Positions 26,510-35,767 of a stretch of DNA of 64,000 nucleotides are shown piece by piece. Every line of letters starts with the position of its first letter. Position 1 is the first letter of the stretch. The stretch spans positions 992,001 to 1,056,000 of the forward strand of contig NZ_JBDOIO010000003.1 in assembly GCF_039831995.1 (NCBI RefSeq), written 5' to 3'. The DNA comes from Paenibacillus pabuli (lineage in GTDB: Bacteria > Bacillota > Bacilli > Paenibacillales > Paenibacillaceae). Position numbers and translations under genes: made by a program. The notes under the pieces are model-generated. The model was not told the DNA's origin and searched no databases. It was given only the letters and a program-made list of their open reading frames with translations.

Positions 26510-28036
26510 TTATTTATGATACCCATTGCTAGGCATCAATTCTTTGTATTCCGTAGGGCTGTATCCCGTATACTCCTTGAACACCTTAGAGAAATAATGC
26601 TGATCACTGAAGGATAGAAGGTCCGATAATTCCTTAAACTTCATATCAGGTTGCTGTTCCATCAGCCTGCAGGCTTCCTGAATTCTCAGCCGGGTATAAT
26701 ACTGAACAAACGTGGCTTGCGTTACGCTTTTGATCACCCTGCTCACATAAGATGGGCTGACGTGAAACTTCAAAGCGATGTCGTTTATGGACAAGTGGGA
26801 ATATTTATTAAGCTTGATGTACTCATCAATTTGCTCGAATAGGAGCTCCTTGCTTTTTCGAACGTGCGACTGCAGCATATCAAAGCACTGCCCTGTCCAT
26901 TCCTTTAGTTCCCGGCAGAAGTCGGCGTATGTCGTTTCTTCCAAGAGCTGTTTGGCCCGATGTTCAAGACCAAGCCTCATTCCCGAGCCTTGTTCCTCAT
27001 ACAGATGAGCGAACGTATCCACCAATAGCCCGATGAAACGCTCTACCTCTCTCACATGTACATGACCCTCCGCCCAACGGTCCAGCAGCTCGGACAGCTT
27101 CAGCGTAAACGGATCTTTCTGGTGAGCCTGTATCATCTTCACAAAAGCGGATTCCAATACGGAATCCAGACATCCTGATTCCAGTCTGGCCATTGAAACG
27201 GGATTTCCAGTATCGAGCGCCAAGCCTTGTTTCAACCGCTGCTGCGCAGACAATATTGACGTTATTTGATGATATAGTTGAGGCAGATTTTCCGAATCAG
27301 AGGACGACAGTAGTTGCCCCCCAATGATCGCATCCATGTTATGCATAACCAAATGCCGTCGTAATGATTCCAGACATTCATGCATGGAAGAATACAGAGC
27401 AAGCGCTCCCTTGTTAACAAAAACGATAAATTGATTCGGCGTTTGACTCCGTAACACGCGACAAGGCTGCGGAGCAAAGTAATCCTCCATTGCTTCCCGA
27501 AGCGTCTGCTGTGTCCATTGTTCCTTTCCCGGAGTAAAAGGTTGCTTGCGCAATATAACCATCATCTGAGCAAACAACGAGAAATCATCTCCCTTTTGCA
27601 ATTCGGCATAACACTGAGGATCAACAATCTCTTGCAGTTCAATCTGATTTTTGGATTTCTGTTGATCGAGCTGGTCAATAACCCGGATCATGACCTCTTC
27701 TAACGCCTCCTGCTCCACAGGCTTCAGCAAATAGTCGAACACCTGCAAGTTGAGCGCTTTTCGTGTGTATTCAAAGTCGCTATAACCACTAATCAGAATA
27801 ACTTTCAGGTCCGGGTTCGCCATCTTTGCTTGCTCAATCAACGATAAGCCATCCATTTTGGGCATCCGAATATCGGTTAAGAGCAGATTAATGGGCTCAT
27901 GCTGAAGCGCTGCCAGGGCATCCTCTCCATTCGTCGCTGTGGCCACCACGCGAATGGGAAGGGTAAGCGCATCCAAAAGCATTTTTATATTACGCAGTAT
28001 CGGTTTGCTATCCTCTACGATCATGACGTTATACAT
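26510..28036 (-). CDS. Response regulator with AraC DNA-binding domain (YesN type)
   Basis: 508 residues. The receiver domain has phospho-acceptor Asp55 (LLTDIRMPKMDG), acidic pocket Glu8-Asp9 and the switch lysine in LLKPVEQ. A linker of about 270 residues follows, then an AraC double helix-turn-helix at the C-terminus (SINDIALKFHVSPSYVSRVI, FKELSDLLSFSDQHYFSKVF). It is encoded 18 bases after its kinase. The pair is divergent from a sugar ABC importer, which is the expected target in YesM/YesN systems. Confidence 0.95.
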   Translation of the reverse strand: MYNVMIVEDSKPILRNIKMLLDALTLPIRVVATATNGEDALAALQHEPINLLLTDIRMPKMDGLSLIEQAKMANPDLKVILISGYSDFEYTRKALNLQVFDYLLKPVEQEALEEVMIRVIDQLDQQKSKNQIELQEIVDPQCYAELQKGDDFSLFAQMMVILRKQPFTPGKEQWTQQTLREAMEDYFAPQPCRVLRSQTPNQFIVFVNKGALALYSSMHECLESLRRHLVMHNMDAIIGGQLLSSSDSENLPQLYHQITSILSAQQRLKQGLALDTGNPVSMARLESGCLDSVLESAFVKMIQAHQKDPFTLKLSELLDRWAEGHVHVREVERFIGLLVDTFAHLYEEQGSGMRLGLEHRAKQLLEETTYADFCRELKEWTGQCFDMLQSHVRKSKELLFEQIDEYIKLNKYSHLSINDIALKFHVSPSYVSRVIKSVTQATFVQYYTRLRIQEACRLMEQQPDMKFKELSDLLSFSDQHYFSKVFKEYTGYSPTEYKELMPSNGYHK

Positions 28037-28054
28037 CGCATGTCTCTCCTTTGC

Positions 28055-29818
28055 CTAGTAGAAATCCTTTGTCAGCGAGCCGATGATTTGAATGGTGGCT
28101 CCTTTTTCGCCATGTGCGTGATTGTTGAACATGTTGAAAAAGAGCCGGTTGCTATACATCAGCTTGAGCCGGTTGACGCTATTGAGCATCCCCATATTAC
28201 CAAGGGACGTTGGATGATGGAGAAGCTGGTTTTCTCCAGCATCAGATTCCTGAACTTTTGCGAGGATCTCCTGAATTTTATCGAGAGGGAAGCCTTCTCC
28301 GTTATCTTTAATCTCTAGAGCCCATAACCCGTTATATTGTTTCACCGTAATTTGAATACGCCAAGGCGGCGCAGTATTGGAAAAGGCATGTTCTATGCAA
28401 TTTTCTACAAAAGGTTGGATGGCCAGCCTCGGCAGTCGAATTTCGCTTGCTAAAGCGTCGGCATGAATCTCCCACTCCAAATCTTCCTCGTACTTCTGCT
28501 GTACAAGGGATAAGTAATGTCTGGTGTGCTCCAGTTCATCAGCCAGAGTCACATGTGCGTAAGGCGAGGAGACGATATACCGCAGACTGTCCGAGAGATG
28601 TTTACACATATCCGATACGACCTTGGTCTTTCCCTCCTGTGCTGCGATGCTGATGAGATACAGGACGTTGTGTATAAAATGAGGAGCAATCTGAGCTTGC
28701 AAAGCCGAATTTCGTGCCATGACCTCCTCATGCAATGCCGCCTTTTCACGCTCTATAGATTGCTGCAATCGTTCCATCAAATCCTGAAAAGCTTCATTCA
28801 GCAGCAGCAAGTCATTATTCTTCGGTCTCTCGTCTACCTTCAGATTCATGTTGCTGTAATTAATACGCCAGATCTGGCTGCGAAGCTTGCGGATCGGAAG
28901 CAGTAAATTGCGTGTGGTCAGGAAGATGTACACAAAAGACACCAGCATCAATGCTGTAATCAGCAGAATGGACATGCTCTGTACCGAATGGATGGAGCCT
29001 AATACCGACTGTTTGGGTGTAACGATATAAGTAATCCACCCCGTGCTGGGGGAAGTCGAATGCGTGATGTAGTTATTGTGTTTGTCCACGTCCAATCCTT
29101 CGTCGGATAACGGCTTGGTCCATTTCAACAAATTGGTTCCGGATTCCGATCCGGTCATTTGGTCACCTTGCTGGTTCAGAATATACACATCGCCCGCAGC
29201 AATTCCTTCAGTGAGTTTTTGTATGTAAGCCTGATCCATTTGAATGCTAAGATAACCGTACACCTTCCCGTTCTGATCATTGATCGTGCGAACGAAGGAG
29301 ATCGTATCCGTTTGGCGCAACAGAATAAATCCGTTCCCTTCCCACTTTCGTCTATCCCCGCTGTTAGCGACCATATTGCTCAACAAGGCGGGAAGATCTC
29401 CACTTCCCAGGTATGATGTAAGCAGCACACCTTCCTTGTCATAGATTGTCATGTCCTTCATATTCATGCTGGGTCCGATGGCCTGAAACATAATGTCTTT
29501 CAGCTTCCGGATCTGATTCAGCCTTTCGTAATTACTATGAGCCGCGGTACTTTTCTCCATCGTTGCAAAGATATCCTTGCTGGCCAATATTCGCTGGGAC
29601 AACTGGTTCTGCTGCTCTACATAGAGATCAACCTGCTCTCTTACCTTTGTCGCTGTCACGAGCAGATCCTGCTCCGTTTTTTGTTTAAGCGGGCGGATAA
29701 CGACCATGTTCACATAAACGATAAAACAGCCCAACACAAACAATAGCAGGGCCAGAAATGTCAAAAACACCTTCGTTTGCAAACTGAATTGCGTTGCCCG
29801 ATGTATCAACTTTATCAT
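28055..29818 (-). CDS. Sensor histidine kinase (YesM type)
   Basis: 587 residues. It has a membrane helix near the N-terminus (TFLALLLFVLGCFIVYVNMV), an extracellular Cache-type sensor of about 250 residues, a second helix (SILLITALMLVSFVYIFL) and HAMP. The His_kinase motif is QAQIAPHFIHNVLYLI (phospho-His) and the ATP-binding G box is KDNGEGF. APHFIHN deviates from the usual NPHFLYN but keeps the His. ATG 29818 has AGGAGG 12 bases upstream, a slightly long spacing. The frame extends to a TTG at 29863 with no ribosome site. It is in an operon with the response regulator. Confidence 0.93.
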   Translation of the reverse strand: MIKLIHRATQFSLQTKVFLTFLALLLFVLGCFIVYVNMVVIRPLKQKTEQDLLVTATKVREQVDLYVEQQNQLSQRILASKDIFATMEKSTAAHSNYERLNQIRKLKDIMFQAIGPSMNMKDMTIYDKEGVLLTSYLGSGDLPALLSNMVANSGDRRKWEGNGFILLRQTDTISFVRTINDQNGKVYGYLSIQMDQAYIQKLTEGIAAGDVYILNQQGDQMTGSESGTNLLKWTKPLSDEGLDVDKHNNYITHSTSPSTGWITYIVTPKQSVLGSIHSVQSMSILLITALMLVSFVYIFLTTRNLLLPIRKLRSQIWRINYSNMNLKVDERPKNNDLLLLNEAFQDLMERLQQSIEREKAALHEEVMARNSALQAQIAPHFIHNVLYLISIAAQEGKTKVVSDMCKHLSDSLRYIVSSPYAHVTLADELEHTRHYLSLVQQKYEEDLEWEIHADALASEIRLPRLAIQPFVENCIEHAFSNTAPPWRIQITVKQYNGLWALEIKDNGEGFPLDKIQEILAKVQESDAGENQLLHHPTSLGNMGMLNSVNRLKLMYSNRLFFNMFNNHAHGEKGATIQIIGSLTKDFY

Positions 29819-29899
29819 TTTTCTGTAAGTCCTCCTGTTCCCCCATCGTGATGTCTCTCTCAACCATTTATGTCCTACTGTATCATGTGAACAATTGAA

Positions 29900-29914
29900 A
29901 TGATAGCGATTTCA
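29900..29914. promoter_or_regulatory. cre-like palindrome
   Basis: ATGATAGCGATTTCA has one mismatch to the CcpA consensus, within TGAAATGATAGCGATTTCA whose ends are perfectly complementary. It lies between the kinase and the sugar-binding protein gene, suited to catabolite control. Confidence 0.45.
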
Positions 29915-30038
29915 AGTTCAGAATATTACACATCAACGTTCAAGCACAGACATGTACCGGGGAGAGATAAAAATTTATAATCGAGATTGTAAACGGATTC
30001 ATATAAAATTCATAAAACGTTTTAGAGGGGGATTTGCA

Positions 30039-31352
30039 TTGAAGACGCATAAAAGAAAAAAAGCAGCATCCATTGTTTTGGCCAGTCTTTTATCCATTTC
30101 ATTAACCGCTTGCGGATCTGGGGGAAGCGATTCCGGAACAGCTGCTGGCGGAGACAGCAAAGGTGCCAAGGTCACACTGGAACTTGCCATCTCCAAAAGT
30201 TCGCAGGACTCTGCCTTTATTCAGCAGGACATTCTGGATGAGTTTGAAAAACAGACAAACGTACGCGTAAATCTGCAGCTCATTCCAGCAGAGCAGACCA
30301 CGACCGTACTGCAAACCAAGCTGGCGGTCGATGAAACACCTGACATCATTCAATACAACCTGGCGAGCGCAGTGACGGATCTGAACCTGGAACGTAATTT
30401 TGAAATTTTGGATAACGAGCCTTGGGCCAGCAGAATTGTGAACAAGGACGTCCTTTCATCTGGCGGTCATCTCTACAGTTTCCATGTCAGCCAGGATACA
30501 GGCATGCAAGGTGTTGTTTACAACAAGCAGATCTTTGAAGACCTCGGTTTATCCATTCCGACAAACTACGAAGAGTTTTTGGCCATATGCGAAAAGATCA
30601 AAGCAAGTGGCATCACACCCGTATTTATGCCTTACAAAGATGCCTGGGCAGCCAACATCTGGCCTGCAGCAGCTTTTGCCGATTTTGTAGCCAAGAATGA
30701 TCCTACGTTTTTTGATGACCTGAACAGCAACAAGAAAAAATGGTCCGATATCCCGGAGTTCAAAACCTTCCTGGAGCAGCAGTACGAAGTGTACACCAAA
30801 GGCTACACCAACACAGACGTACTTAGTGACAGCTACGATATGGCCGTGGGTAAATTCCTGAACAAGGAAGTAGCCATGATGTTTATGGGTGACTGGTTAA
30901 TCGAAGGCGTTGCCGAGCAGGATCCTAGCATGGAACTCGGCGTATTCCCTATTCCGTCTTCCCAGGATGCAAGTCTGGGTGCGAGTCCACTCGGCGGCCA
31001 ACTGTTCATTCCTAAGAAATCCAAGCATTTGGAAGAAGCCAAACAGTTTCTGAACTTTATTGCTTCCAAGGAAGTTGCGCAGCAGATCGTGGATTCCAAA
31101 GGTTATGTATCCAATTTCAGTGATGTAACAACGCCTGAGCTGCCTGCCTACAAGCAGGATATCGTGGACAATTACATTACGCCTAAGAAAACGGTGCTTA
31201 CGACCGATGCTTACATGCTCGTTGACCGCAGTGAACTGTACAGATTGCTGCAGGATCAATTTGCAGGGGGCCTAACACCGGAAGAGGTACTGAAGGCATG
31301 GGACGAGAAGTTCAGCCAGCTGATGCAAGACAAAGGTGTGGCCGGTTTCTAA
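30039..31352 (+). CDS. Sugar ABC transporter substrate-binding lipoprotein
   Basis: 437 residues from TTG 30039, with AGAGGGGG 7 bases upstream; an ATG at 29952 is open in frame but without a ribosome site and lies before the signal sequence. The signal peptide ends in a lipobox (SISLTACGSG). The rest is a family 1 extracellular binding protein (VTLELAISKSSQDSAFIQQD, AVGKFLNKEVAMMFMGDWLI, PLGGQLFIPKKSKHLEEAKQ). It captures a carbohydrate for the two following permeases. Confidence 0.93.
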   Translation: MKTHKRKKAASIVLASLLSISLTACGSGGSDSGTAAGGDSKGAKVTLELAISKSSQDSAFIQQDILDEFEKQTNVRVNLQLIPAEQTTTVLQTKLAVDETPDIIQYNLASAVTDLNLERNFEILDNEPWASRIVNKDVLSSGGHLYSFHVSQDTGMQGVVYNKQIFEDLGLSIPTNYEEFLAICEKIKASGITPVFMPYKDAWAANIWPAAAFADFVAKNDPTFFDDLNSNKKKWSDIPEFKTFLEQQYEVYTKGYTNTDVLSDSYDMAVGKFLNKEVAMMFMGDWLIEGVAEQDPSMELGVFPIPSSQDASLGASPLGGQLFIPKKSKHLEEAKQFLNFIASKEVAQQIVDSKGYVSNFSDVTTPELPAYKQDIVDNYITPKKTVLTTDAYMLVDRSELYRLLQDQFAGGLTPEEVLKAWDEKFSQLMQDKGVAGF

Positions 31353-31421
31353 GAAGATAAAACACTGGGCAGCATAGAGTCTCAAGTTCTATGCTGTCCG
31401 GGCTATTACGGAGTGTGAGAC

Positions 31422-32294
31422 ATGAAAAGGGCTAAAAATCTTTATTCATATTACATGATATATCCAGCATTGCTGATCTACTCGATCTTTTTCGTCATTC
31501 CTGCCATCGCAGGCTTCTACTATTCATTTACGGATTGGCGGCTGGATCGACTGGAGCTTCAGTTCATCGGCTGGGACAATTTCAAGAAGATCTTCTCTGA
31601 CAAAACGCTGATTCTGGCGCTGCAAAACACGGCGATCTTTGCGATTGTCACTGTCATCGGCAAAAATGTTATCGGTCTACTGCTGGCCGTAGGACTTAAC
31701 ATGAGATTAAGAACCAAAAATCTGCTGCGTGCCATCTTCTATTCCCCTTCCATTCTCAGCATTCTCGTCATCAGTATTTTGTTTACACCGATGCTGCGAA
31801 CCGAAGGCACGATTAACAACTTGCTCGAAGCTGTAGGCTTGCATTCCTTAAGCCAGGCTTGGCTGACCAACCCGTCCATCGTCATCTGGACAATCGCCAT
31901 CGTCTCCATCTGGCAAAGCGCCGGGTTTCAAATGGCCATCTATCTGGCCGGGTTGCAATCCATCTCCCAGGAATATTACGAGGCTGCTACCATTGACGGA
32001 GCAAGCTCATGGAAAAGCTTCTTTAAAATCACACTGCCGCTGCTGCTGCCCGCCATCAACATCAACCTGATGCTGACACTTATCGGTGGACTCAAAGTAT
32101 TTTCGGAAGTGTACGTCATGACCGGCGGAGGTCCGGGCAACGCATCTCAGGTTGTGGGTACCATTATTTTGCGCTCCTTCGGTGAAGGCAACTGGGGACT
32201 CGGTACCGCAGTCAACACACTGCTGTTCGTCGTTGTCACCATTATCGCCATTCCGCTGTTGATTTTCATGCGTCGTAAGGAGGTTACTGAATAA
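31422..32294 (+). CDS. Sugar ABC transporter permease (MalF/UgpA type)
   Basis: 290 residues with six membrane helices. The EAA loop is YYEAATIDGASSWKSFFKIT, which contacts the ATPase. GGAG precedes ATG 31422. It is the second gene of the importer operon; no ATP-binding gene follows, so a shared ATPase such as MsmX is expected to power it. Confidence 0.93.
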   Translation: MKRAKNLYSYYMIYPALLIYSIFFVIPAIAGFYYSFTDWRLDRLELQFIGWDNFKKIFSDKTLILALQNTAIFAIVTVIGKNVIGLLLAVGLNMRLRTKNLLRAIFYSPSILSILVISILFTPMLRTEGTINNLLEAVGLHSLSQAWLTNPSIVIWTIAIVSIWQSAGFQMAIYLAGLQSISQEYYEAATIDGASSWKSFFKITLPLLLPAININLMLTLIGGLKVFSEVYVMTGGGPGNASQVVGTIILRSFGEGNWGLGTAVNTLLFVVVTIIAIPLLIFMRRKEVTE

Positions 32295-32295
32295 C

Positions 32296-33126
32296 ATGGG
32301 CTATACTCGCAAACTTGCCATCCGCAATTACATTGTGGAAGGATTTCTAATCCTGGCCTCCCTAATTGTTCTCCTGCCGCTCGTGATTCTGATCTTCGGT
32401 TCATTCAAAACAAGCGCCGAGGTACTCAGCTTCTCCCTTAGTTTACCTGATACATGGCAGTTCTCGAACTATGCCCGCGTCTTCGAAGAAGGCGGTCTAT
32501 CCAGGGCATTTCTCAACAGTATCTGGATTACTGGCGTATCCTCGATCATCAATATCGTGGCTTCTTCGGCTGCATCATTCATTCTTGCACGCAGAGAAAC
32601 GAAAGCCTCCGGAGCGATCTACATGTATTTCTTCATGGGGCTGATTGCTCCCATGTCGATCATTACAACGATTCGGGTCGTGCAAGGGTTGGGCTTCTAC
32701 GGAAGCATTACAAGCGTTATCCTGATCTATGCCGCGCTTAATACGGCGTTCAGTGTATTCTTGTACAGTGGTTTTATCAAAACCATTCCAAGAGCACTTG
32801 ACGAAGTTGCGTTTCTGGAAGGTGCAAGCGTGTTCGGTGTATTCTTCCGGATCGTCACGCCGCTCATTCTGCCTGTTAACGCGACGGTAGCCATCATGGT
32901 GTTCATGTCAGTATGGAATGACATCACCATCCCGGTTTACTTCCTGACAGACAGCTCAACATGGACGATGCCGCTTTCGATCTACAATTTTTACGGCAAG
33001 TACAGCCGGGACTGGAATTTGATTTTTGCCAATCTTGTACTGACTTCACTGCCTGTATTCATCCTTTACTTATTCGGTCAGAAATACATCGTAAGCGGCC
33101 TCACGGCTGGAGCAGTCAAGGGCTAA
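32296..33126 (+). CDS. Sugar ABC transporter permease (MalG/UgpE type)
   Basis: 276 residues with six membrane helices and the EAA loop LDEVAFLEGASVFGVFFRIV. Its AGGAGG site lies inside the end of the previous gene, and only 1 base separates the reading frames, so translation is coupled. It is the last gene of the operon. Confidence 0.93.
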   Translation: MGYTRKLAIRNYIVEGFLILASLIVLLPLVILIFGSFKTSAEVLSFSLSLPDTWQFSNYARVFEEGGLSRAFLNSIWITGVSSIINIVASSAASFILARRETKASGAIYMYFFMGLIAPMSIITTIRVVQGLGFYGSITSVILIYAALNTAFSVFLYSGFIKTIPRALDEVAFLEGASVFGVFFRIVTPLILPVNATVAIMVFMSVWNDITIPVYFLTDSSTWTMPLSIYNFYGKYSRDWNLIFANLVLTSLPVFILYLFGQKYIVSGLTAGAVKG

Positions 33127-33169
33127 TCAGCTTTACATTCGCTTCGCAGTTATAAATGGGAACCCAAAG

Positions 33170-33196
33170 AAACCCACCAATCAGGTGGGTTTTTAT
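33170..33196 (+). terminator. Intrinsic terminator of the sugar importer operon
   Basis: AAACCCACC and GGTGGGTTT form a 9-base stem with a 5-base loop followed by TTTATC. Confidence 0.85.
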
Positions 33197-33247
33197 CTTT
33201 GTCTTTTTGTTTTGGTCTTTAGCTTAAAGGATATAACATCCCCTGAT

Positions 33248-33601
33248 TTAAGCTTCGCTCTTCTTTTTTACCCGCTTGGGCCTTGTCAATTCGAAGCTGT
33301 GTTTGATCATTCCCTGCACATCCTCCACAGGCAGATCACCTTCCACATTAACCGTGTTCCAGTGTTCCTTGTTCATATGGTAACCGGGCGTTACCTCCGG
33401 GAATGCGTTCCGCAGGAAATCTGAACGCTCTGGAGCACACTTCAGATTCACACTGACATGTCCGTTGTAATTGTGCAATATGAGTGCAAACAATTTTTTG
33501 TTTCCCTGGTGCCGTATCGCAGTCCAACCTTCTCCAAAAGGATGGTCTTCATATGAGCTGGGATAGGATAGGCAGTACTCCGTTAATTCTTCCAACGTCA
33601 T
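33248..33601 (-). CDS. MmcQ/YjbR-family protein
   Basis: 117 residues, the family length. Typical motifs are LEELTEYCLSYPSSYEDHPF, VSVNLKCAPERSDFLR and the C-terminal YHMNKEHWNTVNVEG. The CyaY-like fold resembles DNA-binding proteins, but the role of the family is not established. It lies beside a DinB gene on the same strand. Confidence 0.88.
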   Translation of the reverse strand: MTLEELTEYCLSYPSSYEDHPFGEGWTAIRHQGNKKLFALILHNYNGHVSVNLKCAPERSDFLRNAFPEVTPGYHMNKEHWNTVNVEGDLPVEDVQGMIKHSFELTRPKRVKKKSEA

Positions 33602-33669
33602 CTTTTATTTTTCCTCCATTACTGTCTAACTCGATAATTCCATATGATTCGTATCGTCTTCTTCCGATT

Positions 33670-34182
33670 CTATACCAGATTCCGTAAAAGTTCGAATATT
33701 TGCCCTCTGTGATGAGCCTCATGTTCAACCAAATGATATATAACCCATTCAGGGGTTACGTCATAGCTTTCAAGCTGTCTTGGAGTTCTCCAATCGGTCA
33801 TATCCATGGTTTTAAAATGAAAAAGCAGCTTGTCGCGTACAGTCTGCAGCCGATGAAGATGCTCTTCCAAGGTTTGACCTGCGACCTGCACCAGCGAACC
33901 ATCTTCCGACCTGTCTTCTTGCATAAACAGGGAACGAATATCCGTCTCATATTCGGTTTGGAGGACTTCAACATACAACCAATCTGCCTCAATAAGCGCA
34001 ATATGATACAACAACGAGCCAATACTGTGCCTTCCATCCATTTTCCGATCGAGCAGGTCAGGGTTTAATGCACTCACCCTTTCCAGAACAGTCCTCCGTA
34101 CATCCTCCAAACACCAGAGACATCGGCCGATTTCGGGTTCAAAACCCGGCAGCACGTTAATCTGCAATGAGCGTTTATTCAT
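33670..34182 (-). CDS. DinB-family protein
   Basis: 170 residues, a four-helix bundle. The likely metal ligands are His in IGSLLYHIALIEADWLYVEV and the C-terminal pair in LVEHEAHHRGQIFELLRNL. DinB/YfiT-like proteins include thiol-dependent transferases; some are induced by DNA damage. No substrate can be assigned. It is followed by the YjbR gene, 68 bases away. Confidence 0.88.
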   Translation of the reverse strand: MNKRSLQINVLPGFEPEIGRCLWCLEDVRRTVLERVSALNPDLLDRKMDGRHSIGSLLYHIALIEADWLYVEVLQTEYETDIRSLFMQEDRSEDGSLVQVAGQTLEEHLHRLQTVRDKLLFHFKTMDMTDWRTPRQLESYDVTPEWVIYHLVEHEAHHRGQIFELLRNLV

Positions 34183-34298
34183 TCAATAATCACACTCCTT
34201 TTCCCTTTTATTCGACATTCAGCATTTGTTCTCCCTCCCCTTGAAATTCAGACACATAGCTCCATACCTTTTCGGTGGTTAACGAACTGAAATAAAAA

Positions 34299-34322
34299 AA
34301 CCGACACTTTTCATTGTCGGTT
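34299..34322. terminator. Intrinsic terminator
   Basis: AACCGACA and TGTCGGTT with an 8-base loop. On the minus strand TTTTTTTATT follows, serving the MFS gene at 34360. Confidence 0.8.
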
Positions 34323-34359
34323 CTTTTGAATCAAAAATTACGTGTAGATATCGCTGATA

Positions 34360-35613
34360 CTATGCCTCTTGTGCAACAGGTGGTGCTTTATCCGGTGCTT
34401 TGTGATTCATGATTGGAATCATGGCCAATGCGCCAATGAGAAATAAAAACCCTGCTCCGCTATAGATGGTGCTCAGTGAAAAGGCATCTTTTAACGCACC
34501 TGCGAAGGACATGGAAATGACCATCATGCCTACGAACATCGGATTCAAAACGCCATTCACGCGGCCCACTATGGAAGCCTCCGACCATTTCAGAATCATG
34601 GTGCTGATTCCAATATGAATGCATGGGAACACCAGTCCATTCAGAAATTGAACGGTCAGCGTGACGGGTACACTTGTCGAATAACCCACGATGGCTGTAC
34701 AGACCGCACCGGCTACCATTCCAATCGCCAGCAGAATTTGTGGTGGAACCTTCTTTGCAAATGTGGCTACTATTCCCCCACCAATTAGCATAGCTGCACC
34801 ATTCACCATCAGAAGATATTGCAGGAATTCCTTGCTCCTACCGAGTTGCTCCGTAACAATGAACAGATTGAGCGCTTGGGCTACGCCAACGGCGAGACCA
34901 GCAAGTATAAACGCTAGCCCGAGCATCCGGAGCACCTGACTTTGCCAAACGTAACGAAACCCTTCCACGAATTCTTTTCGGAACTGCCCTTTAACCGCAG
35001 CTGTTTGTGTCTGCATCTGATCCTCGGGCAGACGAACAAGAACGAGTGCGGATAGCAGGAAAACGATGCCCATAACAGCGATGGATATTTCCAGGCCAAA
35101 CGTGCTGTATACGAAGGTGCCAAGCATCGGGCCAAGCACCATAAAGATGGCCATCAGCGATTGGAATAGAGCCATGCCCTGCTGCAGCTGTTCTTCTGCA
35201 ACATGATACTTAAACAATCGCATGCTTGAAGGTTGGGAGAACTGCGACAGAATTGCCGAAATAAATGCAACGAGGTAAACAGAATGCCATGAGCCGTAAT
35301 GGATGGTCAGGAGAACTGCAAATACCGATACGGCAGATAATACATCACACCAAATCATCGTTCGTTTCGGCCGCCAGCGATCAGCAAAGGTACCTCCGAT
35401 GAACGAAAAAACAAAAATCGGGGCAAACTCGGCCACGCTGATGAGTGAAATGGCGTATGGATCATTATTCGTTGTCTCCGCCACATACAATAGGATTGCA
35501 AAATTCCGAACCCAGATGCCGATCTGCAGGAGAACGCTGGATAACAAGATTGTCTGAAGAAACCGATTGCGAAACAGGCTTGGTGCATTAGTGCCTTGGA
35601 CTTGCCTACTCAA
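34360..35613 (-). CDS. MFS exporter (macrolide-efflux-like)
   Basis: 417 residues with 12 hydrophobic segments. The N-terminus LFRNRFLQTILLSSVLLQIG and the motif A loop GGTFADRWRPKRTMI are typical of the MefA/DHA3-like drug exporters. TTG 35613 has GGAGG nine bases and GAGGGGA directly upstream; the first TTG (35622) abuts GGAGG without spacing. Substrate unknown. It is a single gene. Confidence 0.88.
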   Translation of the reverse strand: MSRQVQGTNAPSLFRNRFLQTILLSSVLLQIGIWVRNFAILLYVAETTNNDPYAISLISVAEFAPIFVFSFIGGTFADRWRPKRTMIWCDVLSAVSVFAVLLTIHYGSWHSVYLVAFISAILSQFSQPSSMRLFKYHVAEEQLQQGMALFQSLMAIFMVLGPMLGTFVYSTFGLEISIAVMGIVFLLSALVLVRLPEDQMQTQTAAVKGQFRKEFVEGFRYVWQSQVLRMLGLAFILAGLAVGVAQALNLFIVTEQLGRSKEFLQYLLMVNGAAMLIGGGIVATFAKKVPPQILLAIGMVAGAVCTAIVGYSTSVPVTLTVQFLNGLVFPCIHIGISTMILKWSEASIVGRVNGVLNPMFVGMMVISMSFAGALKDAFSLSTIYSGAGFLFLIGALAMIPIMNHKAPDKAPPVAQEA

Positions 35614-35767
35614 TCCCCTCAACCTCCATTTGTCATAAAGATGTCCAATACTTTAATGATATGACGTCTCCTTTCAAATCATAATTATACGGACATCATC
35701 TTTCCACGCCTCCGACTAAAGACTGATTTTTCCAGTTCGATCGATTTCCTACACAATGAAGTCCTAC